Positions 50,678-60,178 are shown, counted from the first letter of the stretch. The stretch: 64,000 nt of DNA from Spirochaetota bacterium (GCA_022703505.1 JAKLDN010000007.1:124001-188000), one strand, 5' to 3'. Translations and numbers: made by a program. Notes: a model not told the origin generated them from the letters alone.

Positions 50678-51784
50678 ATGGTCAGGAAAAGTGTCCTTCA
50701 CATCTCCACGGCTCACCGTGCCCTTGACACGAGGATCTTCCATAAGGAATGCGTCTCTCTGTCCCGGGCAGGATTCGACGTCACCGTAATGGCCCGGCAC
50801 GACAGGGACGAGAAGGTCTCCGGTGTGCGGATCATCGGTCTACCCACGGACCGGAACCGATTTATCCGTATGTTTTTTGGTCCGTTCCGGGCGTTATATG
50901 GAGCTTTAGGACAGCATGTGGACGTGGCGCACTTCCACGACCTTGAGTTGTTTCCCGTGATGCTGGCCCTGAAGGCCGTCGGCAAGAAGGTGGTGTTTGA
51001 TTACCATGAGAACTACACAGCCCAGGTGATGGGAAAAAAATACTTGGGTTCGGATTGTGTCCGGATGTTCATCCGAACCATCGTGCGCCGGATGGAGAAG
51101 GGCATCGATCGAATGGCGGACGCCGTAGTGGCCGCGACGGATCCGATCAGCTTCCTTCATGACTCACCCTTGAAGGTCACGATCAACAATTTCGCAATCC
51201 TGGAGACGATCGACCGGATCGCCCCGGCGGTAGTCGAAAAAAAGAGGCCCGTCGTGGTGTACTCCGGCGCGCTCCGAGCGGATCGCTGCATCCGTGAAAT
51301 CGTCGGGGCTATGAACCGGGTCGGGAATGAGGCGGAACTTTGGCTGATGGGAGCATGGAGTTCCCCGGTTTTCAGGGAAGAGTGTCTGGGTCTGTCGGAA
51401 AAGGGGAATGTCAAGGATCTTGGTTTCCTGGATTTCGAGACGATGTACTCCTTCATTAAGGCCGGCGATGTCGGGATCGCTCTGTCCCGGCCCCACGGGA
51501 ATTCCTTGGAAGGCCAGCCGAACAAATTGTTTGAGTATGCCGCTTGCGGAAAACCGATCATTACTTCCGATTTTCTGTACCGCAGAAAACTTTTAGGCGA
51601 GGCCGCGGCATATGTGGATCCCTTGGATCCTGAATCGATAGCCTACGCTATCCTGGACGTTGTCCGAAACCCGGAAAGGGCGGCAGCAACGGGTCGCCGC
51701 GGGAGGCTTCTGACGGAGGAACGGTTCTCTTGGGAATCAGAGGCGAGGAAATTAGTCGATCTTTATCGAACGCTGGTTAACTGA
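50678..51784 (+). CDS. Family 4 glycosyltransferase
   Basis: This 368-aa GT-B protein has VLHISTAHRALDTRIFHKEC, an opening common in O-antigen glycosyltransferases. FHDLELFPVMLALK, FDYHENYTAQVM, VVYSGALRADRCIREIVGAM and LEGQPNKLFEYAACGKPIIT follow. AAGGAG lies before the ATG. It is one of the enzymes that would assemble the uronic-acid-containing repeating unit, and the donor sugar is not determined. It is separated by 59 bases from the epimerase gene. Confidence 0.85.
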   Translation: MVRKSVLHISTAHRALDTRIFHKECVSLSRAGFDVTVMARHDRDEKVSGVRIIGLPTDRNRFIRMFFGPFRALYGALGQHVDVAHFHDLELFPVMLALKAVGKKVVFDYHENYTAQVMGKKYLGSDCVRMFIRTIVRRMEKGIDRMADAVVAATDPISFLHDSPLKVTINNFAILETIDRIAPAVVEKKRPVVVYSGALRADRCIREIVGAMNRVGNEAELWLMGAWSSPVFREECLGLSEKGNVKDLGFLDFETMYSFIKAGDVGIALSRPHGNSLEGQPNKLFEYAACGKPIITSDFLYRRKLLGEAAAYVDPLDPESIAYAILDVVRNPERAAATGRRGRLLTEERFSWESEARKLVDLYRTLVN

Positions 51785-51843
51785 TATTATTCGAATCATC
51801 GATCATTGAGACGTGCTAATCGACTATATGAAAGGATTTTACG

Positions 51844-52962
51844 TTGTCCATCGTCCCTACATTGATCACGATAATCGGTGCCCGTCCTCAGTTCATTAAG
51901 GCCGCCGCGGTCTCGGCCCGTCTTGCCTCCGCGGGAATCCGTGAAGACATACTCCACACGGGACAGCACTACGACGCGAATATGTCCGGGAACTTTTTCT
52001 CCGAGTTAGGGATTCCCGAACCCCGGTGGAATCTTGAGTCGGGCTCCGGAAAGCACGGCGCCCAGACGGCCAAGATGCTGTCCGGGATCGAGGAGATCCT
52101 GGAGGCGGAACGTCCTTCCGCGGTCCTCCTGTACGGGGACACTACTTCTACCCTTGCGGGGGCCCTGGCCGCGGTCAAGCTGGGGATTCCCGTCGCACAT
52201 ATCGAGGCGGGACTTCGAAGGTATGACCGGACGATCCCAGAAGAGGTAAATCGGAGACTCACGGACCATGTTTCTGATCTTTTATTCGCGCCCACGAAGA
52301 CCGCAATGGAAAACCTCAGGAAAGAAGGGCTCCTAGAAGGAGCCCACCTGGTGGGGGACGTGATGCTAGATCTCGCACTGGATACCAGGGCAGGGGAGAC
52401 CTACGGCCTGGTCCCTCTCCGGTTCGGACTTGCGTCTCGCGGTTATGTGTACGCTACGATCCACCGTCAGGAAAATACGGATGTCCCTGAAAAAGCCCGA
52501 ATCATATGGGAATCGTTTTGCTCCTTGGCGGAGGATGGGATTCCGATCGTATTGCCTCTCCATCCCAGAACCCGAAGAAAGCTCGCCGAACTGGGAATCC
52601 AAGTGGATAGGAGACCTGGAAGGTTTTCCGTACTGGATCCGGTATCCTACAAGGAGTCCATCTCCCTGGCCGGGAATGCTAGATTTGTGGCGACGGATTC
52701 CGGCGGAGTCCAGAGAGAAAGCGGCTTCCTGGGTGTCCCCTGCGTGATCATCAACTACTCCACAGGTTGGGAAGAAGTCTTGTCGGGTGGAGGCGCCGTA
52801 CTTTTAGGAAAAGATTTTTCTCGGCTGAAAGACCTCCTTAAATCGGCATGGAAGAATCCTCCGACGGTGTCGGACGTGGGTAAAGAATTCGGCGGGGGGA
52901 AGGCCTCATCCCGGATCGTCGAAATCCTTCATGATTATCTTGAGACCGTGATCCAGGTTTAG
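51844..52962 (+). CDS. wbpI: UDP-GlcNAc 2-epimerase family enzyme (WbpI/WecB-like)
   Basis: This 372-aa enzyme has TIIGARPQFIKAAAVS, HTGQHYDANMSGNFF, LLYGDTTSTLAGALAA, HIEAGLRRYDRTIPEEVNRR and TDSGGVQRESGFLG, all hallmarks of non-hydrolysing 2-epimerases. With WbpA, B, E and D it would convert the 2,3-diacetamido-glucuronate to the mannuronate form. WecB activity on plain UDP-GlcNAc is the alternative. It begins with TTG, preceded by AAAGGA at the proper distance. Confidence 0.87.
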   Translation: MSIVPTLITIIGARPQFIKAAAVSARLASAGIREDILHTGQHYDANMSGNFFSELGIPEPRWNLESGSGKHGAQTAKMLSGIEEILEAERPSAVLLYGDTTSTLAGALAAVKLGIPVAHIEAGLRRYDRTIPEEVNRRLTDHVSDLLFAPTKTAMENLRKEGLLEGAHLVGDVMLDLALDTRAGETYGLVPLRFGLASRGYVYATIHRQENTDVPEKARIIWESFCSLAEDGIPIVLPLHPRTRRKLAELGIQVDRRPGRFSVLDPVSYKESISLAGNARFVATDSGGVQRESGFLGVPCVIINYSTGWEEVLSGGGAVLLGKDFSRLKDLLKSAWKNPPTVSDVGKEFGGGKASSRIVEILHDYLETVIQV

Positions 52963-52973
52963 GAAGGATCCTC

Positions 52974-53606
52974 ATGGCAAACAAACGCCGCATCCTCGTC
53001 CTGGCCCCCCATACGGACGACGGGGAGCTGGGCTGCGGGGCCGCCATCGCCCGGTTCGTGGAGCAGGGGGCCGAGGTCCACTACGTGGCCTTCTCCACGG
53101 CCAAGGAGTCCGTGCCCGCGGGGCTTCCGGAGAACATCCTGGAGGTCGAGGTCCGGGAGGCCACCCGGAGGCTCGGGATCCTACCGGAGAACCTTCACGT
53201 CTTCGGGTACACGGTTCGGAAGCTGAGCTACGTCCGGCAGGACATCCTGGAGGACATGGTCAAACTCCGGAACGCCCTGTCCCCGGACTTGGTGCTCATG
53301 CCCTCCCGGAACGACCTGCATCAGGACCATTCCACGGTGGCCTCCGAGGCGCTGCGGGCTTTCAAGAACACCTCCATCCTGGCCTATGAGCTTCCCTGGA
53401 ACACCATCGACTTCTCGACCCAGGGCTTCGTGGTCGTGGAGCCCCGGCATGTGGACCGCAAGATCGAGGCCCTGGCGGCCTACGGGTCCCAGAAGATGCG
53501 GAAGTACATGGATCCCGAATATGTCCGGGGCTGGGCTCGGACCCGGGGGGTGCAGATCGGCCGTGACTTCGCGGAGGCTTTCGAGGTGATCCGATGGATC
53601 CTGTAG
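52974..53606 (+). CDS. PIG-L family N-deacetylase
   Basis: This 210-aa zinc deacetylase has LAPHTDDGELGCGAAIARF (the AHPDD-type metal motif, here PHTDD) and the second metal site DLHQDHSTVA. PIG-L enzymes remove acetyl groups from GlcNAc-containing lipids or sugars. The gene overlaps the following LpxD-like acyltransferase by 13 bases, suggesting deacetylation followed by re-acylation of a sugar amine on the polysaccharide precursor or lipid. The surroundings are GC-rich and typical of the genome. Confidence 0.85.
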   Translation: MANKRRILVLAPHTDDGELGCGAAIARFVEQGAEVHYVAFSTAKESVPAGLPENILEVEVREATRRLGILPENLHVFGYTVRKLSYVRQDILEDMVKLRNALSPDLVLMPSRNDLHQDHSTVASEALRAFKNTSILAYELPWNTIDFSTQGFVVVEPRHVDRKIEALAAYGSQKMRKYMDPEYVRGWARTRGVQIGRDFAEAFEVIRWIL

Positions 53607-54592
53607 CCTGGCCGAGCCTGGCCTTCTCCGGCACGACGGCCGTCGAGGCGGCGGAACGGTTCCCCGAGGACCTGGATCTTTCCGCGCCAGCCCGGGACTT
53701 GCTGTCGGACCGGTCATTCCTCGGCCCCTCCACCGCGGCGGAGCCCCGGGACGGGACGATACTTTTCCTGCAGGCCGCCGGACCGGAGGCCCTCGGACGT
53801 CTGGCCGGCCTGCGGGGCTGCCTGGTCCTCCTGCCGGCCGGAGCGGGTCCGGGCCCCCTGGCTCAGGAGAACGCGGTCCTCTTCGCCCGCAATCCGAAGT
53901 ACGCCTATGCTCTTCTCATGACCGAGCTTTTCCCCCTGGTCCTCCAGCGGGGGACGTATTCGGCGGAACCACTCCCGGGTGTCCGGGCGGACCCGGGCTT
54001 TGTTCTGGACGAGGGCGTGACGATCGAGCCCTTCGTCACGATCGGCCGGGACGTCGTCATCGGTCCAGGAACGTACGTCATGAAGGGTGCGGCCCTCGGA
54101 CCCCGGGTCCGGATCGGACGGGACTGCTTGATCGGCGAGGGCGCGGTGATCGGGGATCCGGGCTTCGGCTTCGCCTTCGACGGGGACCGGCCTCCCCTGC
54201 GGATCCCCCAGTTGGGGGGCGTGGTGATCGGGGATCGGGCGGAGATCGGGGCTCTTTCCTGCGTGGATTCGGGAACCATCGACGCTACGGTAGTGGAAGA
54301 GGACGTCAAGATGAACAGCCACGTCCACATAGCCCACAACTGCAGGATCGGGAAGGGATCCGTCCTCGGAGCCGCCGTCAGCATCTCCGGAAGCACCCGC
54401 CTCGGAGAGCGATGTTGGTTGGGGCCCGGAACCGTGGTGAGGAACAAGGTCATCCTCGGCGACGGGGTGACCGCGGGGATGGGTGCCGTAATTGTCAAGG
54501 ACGTGGCCGCCCATCAGACGGTGGTCGGCCTTCCCGCCAAGCCCACGGGGAACGAGGTTCCCTGGTATCTATCCGAGAAGGGGACGCCGTGA
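53594..54592 (+). CDS. LpxD-like sugar N-acyltransferase
   Basis: This 332-aa protein has an N-terminal alpha/beta domain (about 1-110) and a left-handed beta-helix. EGAVIGDPGFGFAFDGDR, GVVIGDRAEIGALSCVDSG and SHVHIAHNCRIGKGSVLG are LpxD signatures, with the catalytic His in HIAHN. In lipid A synthesis LpxD adds 3-hydroxyacyl chains to UDP-3-O-acyl-glucosamine. Here, in a polysaccharide locus and coupled to a PIG-L deacetylase, it may acylate a different amino sugar. Start and stop overlap both neighbours (GTGA downstream). Confidence 0.78.
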   Translation: MDPVAWPSLAFSGTTAVEAAERFPEDLDLSAPARDLLSDRSFLGPSTAAEPRDGTILFLQAAGPEALGRLAGLRGCLVLLPAGAGPGPLAQENAVLFARNPKYAYALLMTELFPLVLQRGTYSAEPLPGVRADPGFVLDEGVTIEPFVTIGRDVVIGPGTYVMKGAALGPRVRIGRDCLIGEGAVIGDPGFGFAFDGDRPPLRIPQLGGVVIGDRAEIGALSCVDSGTIDATVVEEDVKMNSHVHIAHNCRIGKGSVLGAAVSISGSTRLGERCWLGPGTVVRNKVILGDGVTAGMGAVIVKDVAAHQTVVGLPAKPTGNEVPWYLSEKGTP

Positions 54593-55857
54593 ACATCTGG
54601 ATCGTCTGCCCCTACGCGGGGTCCGTCCGGCATGGGATGAATTACCGCCCCTACTACTTCGGCCGGGAGTTCGCCCGGGCGGGGCACCGGGTCGTCGTGG
54701 TGTCCGGCTCGTACTCCCACCAGTTCGTGCGCCTTCCGGAGACGACGGGGACCTACACCAGGGAAACCCTGGACGGCATGGAATACGTGTGGATCAAGGT
54801 GCCCCGGTACCGCTCATCCGGGGATCCTGTCCGGACCTTGGGCTGGGCCCTATTCTGCCTACGCGTGGGCGGTGTCGCTCGCCTGGGCCTGCCGAGGCCG
54901 GACGCGATCGTCGTGTCCTCGCCCGTGCCGTACCCCTTAGTGCCCGCCGCTCGCCTGGCCCGCCGCTTCGGCGCGAGGCTCGTGTTCGACGTCCGGGACC
55001 TTTGGCCCCTCAGCCTCACCGCCCTGGGCGGGTATTCGCAGCGGCATCCCTTCATCCGCCTGACCCAATGGGTCGAGGATTTCGCCTGCCGCAGGGCCGA
55101 CCTGGTGGTCTCCGCCCTCCCGAACGCCCTGGAGCACATGTCCTCCCGAGGCCTGGATCCGGGCCGTTTCCTCTGGGTGTCCAACGGGGTGGACCCCGGG
55201 GACGCGGAAGCCGCGGAAGAAACCGATGTCGGGAGCATCGCCGGCGCACGCCCCGTTGCCTCCCGAGACGGCGAGTTCCACGTCTGCTACGCGGGCTCCT
55301 TCCACGAGCGTAACGTAGCCCTGGTCTTCGTGGAGGCCGCAGACCTGCTTCGGAAGCGGGGTATCGGCATCCGGTTCCACTTCCTAGGGAAGGACGGGGG
55401 CGGCAAGCCCGCCCTCCAGGCCCGGGCTCGGGAACTCGGGGCGGACAACGTGGTCTTCCACGATCCCATCCCGAGGTCCTCCATGCAGGGCTTCCTGGCC
55501 GGGATGGACGCCTGCCTGGCGGGCACCAAGGCCAGCCCCCTGTACCGCTTCGGGATCTCTTTGACCAAGCAGTTCGACTACATGCTGGCGGGCAAGCCCG
55601 TCGTCCTGTCCTCCAACGCCGTGGGGGACATCGTCAGCCGCACAGGCTGCGGGCTGGTCGTGGCCCCGGAGGATCCCGGAGCCGCCGCGGAGGCGATCGA
55701 GACCCTGGCCCGGATGGATCCCGCCGCCCGGGAGGAGATGGGACGCCGGGGCCGGGAGGCCCTGCTGGCGGAGTTCACCTACCCCAAGCTCGCGGCCCGG
55801 TTCCTGGAGGGGATTCAATCGGCGGTTGACCGTGGACGGTCCGGTCCTCGGGGATGA
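54589..55857 (+). CDS. Family 4 glycosyltransferase (WbuB-like)
   Basis: This 422-aa GT-B enzyme resembles WbuB-type transferases of O-antigen clusters: IWIVCPYAGSVRHGMNYRPY, FVRLPETTGTYTRETLDG, DVRDLWPLSLTALG, WVSNGVDP and YRFGISLTKQFDYMLAGKPV. The GTG start lies in a GTGA overlap with the acyltransferase gene, and its stop overlaps the next gene as ATGA. The PIG-L, LpxD-like, glycosyltransferase and glycosidase genes therefore form one tightly coupled unit. Confidence 0.85.
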   Translation: MNIWIVCPYAGSVRHGMNYRPYYFGREFARAGHRVVVVSGSYSHQFVRLPETTGTYTRETLDGMEYVWIKVPRYRSSGDPVRTLGWALFCLRVGGVARLGLPRPDAIVVSSPVPYPLVPAARLARRFGARLVFDVRDLWPLSLTALGGYSQRHPFIRLTQWVEDFACRRADLVVSALPNALEHMSSRGLDPGRFLWVSNGVDPGDAEAAEETDVGSIAGARPVASRDGEFHVCYAGSFHERNVALVFVEAADLLRKRGIGIRFHFLGKDGGGKPALQARARELGADNVVFHDPIPRSSMQGFLAGMDACLAGTKASPLYRFGISLTKQFDYMLAGKPVVLSSNAVGDIVSRTGCGLVVAPEDPGAAAEAIETLARMDPAAREEMGRRGREALLAEFTYPKLAARFLEGIQSAVDRGRSGPRG

Positions 55858-57011
55858 GGGCTTCTCTCGGCGCGATTTCCGTCTCGACTGCGGCGGTTTT
55901 CCTTGCCTCGGTCCTGTTCCTGTCGTGCGCCTCCCCGGGCCCCGCCCAAGCCCCCCGTCCGGGCTCGGTCAACCCTCGGCCGGGACCCGGGAAATCGTAC
56001 TTCGTGGAGGCTTTCCGCATCGGATGGTACGATAGCGTGCGGAACCCCGCGAATCCGAGGAGGCTTGCGGAAGCGGGATTCGACGTGGTGATGCCGTACG
56101 CCGGGAGTTTTTCCCTCGACCAGGTCCGGGAGTACCTCTCGGCCGCGGAAAAGGCGGGTATCGGAGTGCATATGGACGTGCCCCGCTACACCTACCGCGG
56201 GGCCGAGGGGAACGCCCTGGAGACGTTCATCCGGACCGTGCGGGACAATCCTTCCATCATCTCCTGGTATCTGGCCGATGAACCGGAATGGAGGCCGGGG
56301 CACAGCCCAGGACTACTAGAACGGGCATATTCCAGGGTGCGGGCCCTGGATGCCGAACGGGATATCGTACAAGTCTTCATGTTCCCCTTTCGGGCAGGAG
56401 CGTACCGGGGGTCCATGGACAGGATCTGGATCGATTGGTATCCCGTTCGCGCCGGATCCCGCGAACACCGGGCGTTCCGGGGTGGTCGGTACGCGGATCG
56501 GATGAAGTCGTTCGGAACCACGGCGGATCGACTGGGTCTGCCGTTGACGGTCGTTGTTCAGGGCTATGGCGAGGGGGTGGACGGAAAGCCCCAGTTCGGC
56601 CGGCGCCTGCCGACACCGAGCGAGACCCGGTACATGTTCTGGGCCTCCTTCCTGTCCCGCCCCGAGGAGATCCTCTACTGGACGCTCTACCGAACCCGGT
56701 CCGTCTGGCTGGAGGAGTCCCTCCTTCCCGAGGTGCGGGCCTTCCGGGAGCGCTTCCCCGACGCGGTCGAGTACGTTCCGGACCCGGGCTTCCGGATCCG
56801 GGGCGGCAAGGCCGACTCCATCCTCCTGGGGAACGGCCGAGGGGATTTCTGGTTGGTGGTCTTGGACCAGGAGGGGAGGGATCATAAAATCATCCTCCAA
56901 GCCCCGGCGGGATACGCCTTTGCGGGCGGCCCCGGGATAGCAGCCCGGGAAACCGGTTTCCATCTTGGACCCTACGGGGTCCAACTACTGGAGATATCGG
57001 AGATACCCTGA
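55854..57011 (+). CDS. Lipoprotein with glycosidase-like TIM-barrel features
   Basis: This 385-aa protein has a signal peptide ending in the lipobox LFLSC. GFDVVMPYAG, SIISWYLADEPEWRPGHS and DRIWIDWYPV fit a (beta/alpha)8 glycoside-hydrolase-like fold with an acidic residue after WYLADE. A small beta domain closes the chain (about 300-385). It may trim or modify the surface polysaccharide. No glycosidase family is assigned with confidence. It is coupled by an ATGA overlap to the glycosyltransferase gene. Confidence 0.65.
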   Translation: MRASLGAISVSTAAVFLASVLFLSCASPGPAQAPRPGSVNPRPGPGKSYFVEAFRIGWYDSVRNPANPRRLAEAGFDVVMPYAGSFSLDQVREYLSAAEKAGIGVHMDVPRYTYRGAEGNALETFIRTVRDNPSIISWYLADEPEWRPGHSPGLLERAYSRVRALDAERDIVQVFMFPFRAGAYRGSMDRIWIDWYPVRAGSREHRAFRGGRYADRMKSFGTTADRLGLPLTVVVQGYGEGVDGKPQFGRRLPTPSETRYMFWASFLSRPEEILYWTLYRTRSVWLEESLLPEVRAFRERFPDAVEYVPDPGFRIRGGKADSILLGNGRGDFWLVVLDQEGRDHKIILQAPAGYAFAGGPGIAARETGFHLGPYGVQLLEISEIP

Positions 57012-57130
57012 ATCTCCCGCCTATCCGCGCCGGGGCTTTGACGGTACAATACCCAGGTTTGCGGCCGGACTGCACGGCCCCGGGCAAACCCGAGCTGGTA
57101 GACCGGATTACGAAATTCGGAGGTCCTGAT

Positions 57131-58609
57131 TTGAAACGATCCGCAATTTTCCTGATCATAGCTCTTGTGGCGACCGCGTCCTTCGCCCAGCAGGTCCCGG
57201 TGCCCCAGGGGGCGGACCTGGTCGACGACTTCGGGGACGGAAGCCTCTCCCTCTTCTTCGACTTCTCCGGCGGGTACGACGAGAACCTCATCGTGAACGG
57301 CGGCGGGGGCCTGCAGTACTTCGGGGAGAACTTCGCCCTGACCGCGGAGGCCTACCTCCGCAAGGACGACGTCTACTCCGGGACCAGCGCCAACACCGCC
57401 ACGGGCGGAATGGGGGGTCTCTACTTCTGGATGGAAGCCGGGGGGGTCGCCTATCGGGCGGGGAACCTCTCCTTCCGGGCCGGCCGCCTGCCTCACTACG
57501 ACTACGTCGACTCCCCGTACTCTCTCTTCATCAACGGGGATGGCCTTACGGCCAACCTCCTGGAGTTCACGTACGACGACGGGCGTTTCCTCTACTCCTC
57601 CCGGTGGATGGAGCTGAACCGGAACTCGGATGCTATAACGACCGTATACCCGATAGGCTTCCCGGATCGGGGCTCGAACCTCCACACCTTCGCAGTCCGC
57701 TTCGGGGACATGACCTTCGGAATTCAGGATGCCATCACTTACGCCGGAAAATCCTTCGATTTCGAGTACTTCATCTCCCCCATCCCCGCCTACATCATCC
57801 AGGACGCCCGGCGCCAGGGCGGCCGGCCCTGGACCGAGACCGGGGAGGAGAACAACATCATCGGGATCTTCTGGACCTGGGACCGGACGGAGGGCTGGGA
57901 TTTTCATGCCCAGTGGCTTTTGGACGACGGCAACCTCCACTGGTTGAACCCTTCGGCTTTCCCGACCAACCAGCCCTACAAGATGGCCTGGGCAGGGGGC
58001 GCTTCCAAGGAGACCCCCTACGGGCGTTTCTCCTTCTATCATGCCGGGGCGACCAAGTACACCTTCGAACCTTCCTATGGGCTACCCGGCCGGGAATACG
58101 GCTACGCCTATTTCCCGGACGTGGTCTTCCGCCTCAAGGGCTCCCCCACGGACACGGCCATCCCCTTCGAGACCATGATGCTGGGCTACAAGTACGGGGA
58201 AAACAACCTGGCCTTCCTGGGGGCCTGGAACGGGGATCTAGCGGGCTTCGGTTTGGGAGCTTCCGTGGAATTCACGATCTCCGGGTCCAAGAGTCCCGCC
58301 AATGCCTGGCACGAGTACAATTACAACCCCGACAACGGTACGGAGTTGTTGAATGAAGACCGCCTGGAGTGGAAGGTCCTGGCTTCCCTCGGGGCCACCC
58401 GGAGGATTTGGAAGCTAGACCTATACGCGGGTCTAGCCCTGGGGTACGTGATCAACGAGCTGGAGCTAGCGGCCTCGGGAGAGACAGCAGTCGAGACGCA
58501 GTACACCGACGTTCCGTATGAACAGCTCCAGATCTGGCGCCCCTCCACGACAAGCCGCTTCCTCTGGGCCGCCACGGTGGGCGGCCGCTACCGCATCAAG
58601 ATCAAGTAG
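57131..58609 (+). CDS. Outer-membrane beta-barrel protein (Wzi-like candidate)
   Basis: This 492-aa protein begins MKRSAIFLIIALVATASFA, a signal peptide, from a TTG preceded by GGAGG. The body is a series of amphipathic strands rich in Tyr, Phe, Trp and Gly (SLSLFFDFSGGYDENLIV, FRAGRLPHYDYVDSPYSLF), ending in a strand RFLWAATVGGRYRIKIK. Length and position in a polysaccharide locus suggest a Wzi-type capsule or O-antigen surface-attachment barrel, but the sequence alone does not prove it. A terminator hairpin follows. Confidence 0.6.
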   Translation: MKRSAIFLIIALVATASFAQQVPVPQGADLVDDFGDGSLSLFFDFSGGYDENLIVNGGGGLQYFGENFALTAEAYLRKDDVYSGTSANTATGGMGGLYFWMEAGGVAYRAGNLSFRAGRLPHYDYVDSPYSLFINGDGLTANLLEFTYDDGRFLYSSRWMELNRNSDAITTVYPIGFPDRGSNLHTFAVRFGDMTFGIQDAITYAGKSFDFEYFISPIPAYIIQDARRQGGRPWTETGEENNIIGIFWTWDRTEGWDFHAQWLLDDGNLHWLNPSAFPTNQPYKMAWAGGASKETPYGRFSFYHAGATKYTFEPSYGLPGREYGYAYFPDVVFRLKGSPTDTAIPFETMMLGYKYGENNLAFLGAWNGDLAGFGLGASVEFTISGSKSPANAWHEYNYNPDNGTELLNEDRLEWKVLASLGATRRIWKLDLYAGLALGYVINELELAASGETAVETQYTDVPYEQLQIWRPSTTSRFLWAATVGGRYRIKIK

Positions 58610-58624
58610 CTGTTCTTCGGTATT

Positions 58625-58663
58625 AAACGGCGCGTTGCCGGGGATCCCGGGGCGCGCCGTTTT
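58625..58663 (+). terminator. Intrinsic terminator after the beta-barrel gene
   Basis: AAACGGCGCG and CGCGCCGTTT form a 10-bp stem with an inner CCGGGGATCCCGGGG hairpin, followed by TTTTC. It lies 16 bases after the stop codon. A TATAAT follows at 58666-58671 and may serve the next gene. Confidence 0.75.
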
Positions 58664-58726
58664 CATATAATCAAGCAGTATTCCTAGGCGTCCGGTGGCG
58701 CCGTACCAAATCCTGGAGAAGTATTG

Positions 58727-60178
58727 ATGAAATCCAAGCTGTCCTCTATTCTTCTAACCTGTTTTCTTGCCGTGATGCTCCCTTTCGACTTGTCCGCTCA
58801 GAATGTTACCACCGTCTACCGAATCGAATCCGTGGAATACCGGATCGAAGGCCGGACCCGGGAGAAAGCGTTGGCGGACAGGTTGGAGATCGCGATCGGG
58901 CGGGAATTCCGGGACCTGGCATCTCTGGAGGCCTATGTCGCGGATCGCAGGCAGGTGCTGGTGAACCAGCGTGTTCTGGAGGACGCTGAACTTCTGTATT
59001 CGATCGGTGAACCGGTCGACAGCGTACTGCCGGTTCGATTGACAGTACGCGCCCGGGATACCTGGAACCTGATCATCCTTCCCTATCCAAAGTACAGCAC
59101 GAACGACGGGCTTCTTCTAAGCATGCGCCTACGGAACTACAACTTCCTGGGCACCATGGAGACGCTGTATCTGGACTTGGATTACCGCTACGACGAGAGC
59201 GGGAACCAGTCCTTCGGGATCGGGACAGAGTTTACATACCCCTTTCAGTCGGCCGGATTGGACTGGAGCGTCCACACCGAACAGGATTTTGCGGTATCCC
59301 TGGCTGGCCTGATTTCCTATGTTGGTCAGCAGACCCTGAGGCTCCATCTCGGGGAGGATTCTTTCAAACGGACGATTCGGGTCGGACAGAAGTTTCTCTG
59401 GAACCAATACGCGGAAGACGACGCCGACCTTGACCACCTGGTTTTGCATTCTTTGACGGGTATCAGCACGGATTTTAGACTGCTTTCACTGGGCGGCCTT
59501 GGGTATCTCACCCTTACCCCGGACCTGGAGGCCGGCTGGAAGTACCGGGTGGACGGTACGGAGATTTCCCCGGACCGGAAGGGCCCCTATGTCACCGGAT
59601 CCTATTCGCTCGGTGCTGGTCGTGTGGACTGGTCCGGGAATCTCCGGCAAGGGACTTTGGTGAGTCTATACAACGCCTACACTTACAATCTGCAAAGTAC
59701 GGACTGGACTATTGTGGCCATAGCCCAGGCAAGGCACCACGAGTCATGGTTCGGTAACCGCCTGGGCCTGAATTCCCGTTTGACCCTGTACGGTAGTTTT
59801 CTGGGGGTGGCCTCCGATATCGGAGGCTATATCCGGGGAATCCCCGACGCGTATATCGACGCCGACTACGCGGTATTCGCGAACTTGGATCTCCCGATCC
59901 GGCTCTTCGACTTCAAGCCTTCTATCCTGATCAAGAAAAAGTGGTTCGATTTCGAGGCCCACGCCTCGCCCTTTGTAGACGCCGCTCTGGTACGGCCCGG
60001 GGAGGCAGCGGATTTCGAGCCATACCTCTGCGCTGGGTTAGAGCTTTTTGGTTTCCTGAAACAGGCGCGGTCCATCTACGCCCGATTGTCCCTGGGCGTA
60101 GACGCACTGGGCTACCTGGACACCCGGAGCCTATCGGGCAACTACGAGCTCTTCTTCGGGCTGGGACACGACTACTGA
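58727..60178 (+). CDS. Outer-membrane protein with POTRA-like N-terminus and beta-barrel
   Basis: This 483-aa protein has a signal peptide (MMKSKLSSILLTCFLAVMLP). A domain of about 90 residues follows, resembling POTRA or surface-antigen motifs (YRIESVEYRIEGRTREKALA, VNQRVLEDAELLYSI). A long beta-barrel-like region then runs to GNYELFFGLGHDY with a C-terminal aromatic. The layout resembles BamA/TamA-type assembly factors in shortened form. GGAGA precedes the ATG. It might help place the polysaccharide or its attachment proteins in the outer membrane, which is an inference. Confidence 0.6.
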   Translation: MKSKLSSILLTCFLAVMLPFDLSAQNVTTVYRIESVEYRIEGRTREKALADRLEIAIGREFRDLASLEAYVADRRQVLVNQRVLEDAELLYSIGEPVDSVLPVRLTVRARDTWNLIILPYPKYSTNDGLLLSMRLRNYNFLGTMETLYLDLDYRYDESGNQSFGIGTEFTYPFQSAGLDWSVHTEQDFAVSLAGLISYVGQQTLRLHLGEDSFKRTIRVGQKFLWNQYAEDDADLDHLVLHSLTGISTDFRLLSLGGLGYLTLTPDLEAGWKYRVDGTEISPDRKGPYVTGSYSLGAGRVDWSGNLRQGTLVSLYNAYTYNLQSTDWTIVAIAQARHHESWFGNRLGLNSRLTLYGSFLGVASDIGGYIRGIPDAYIDADYAVFANLDLPIRLFDFKPSILIKKKWFDFEAHASPFVDAALVRPGEAADFEPYLCAGLELFGFLKQARSIYARLSLGVDALGYLDTRSLSGNYELFFGLGHDY

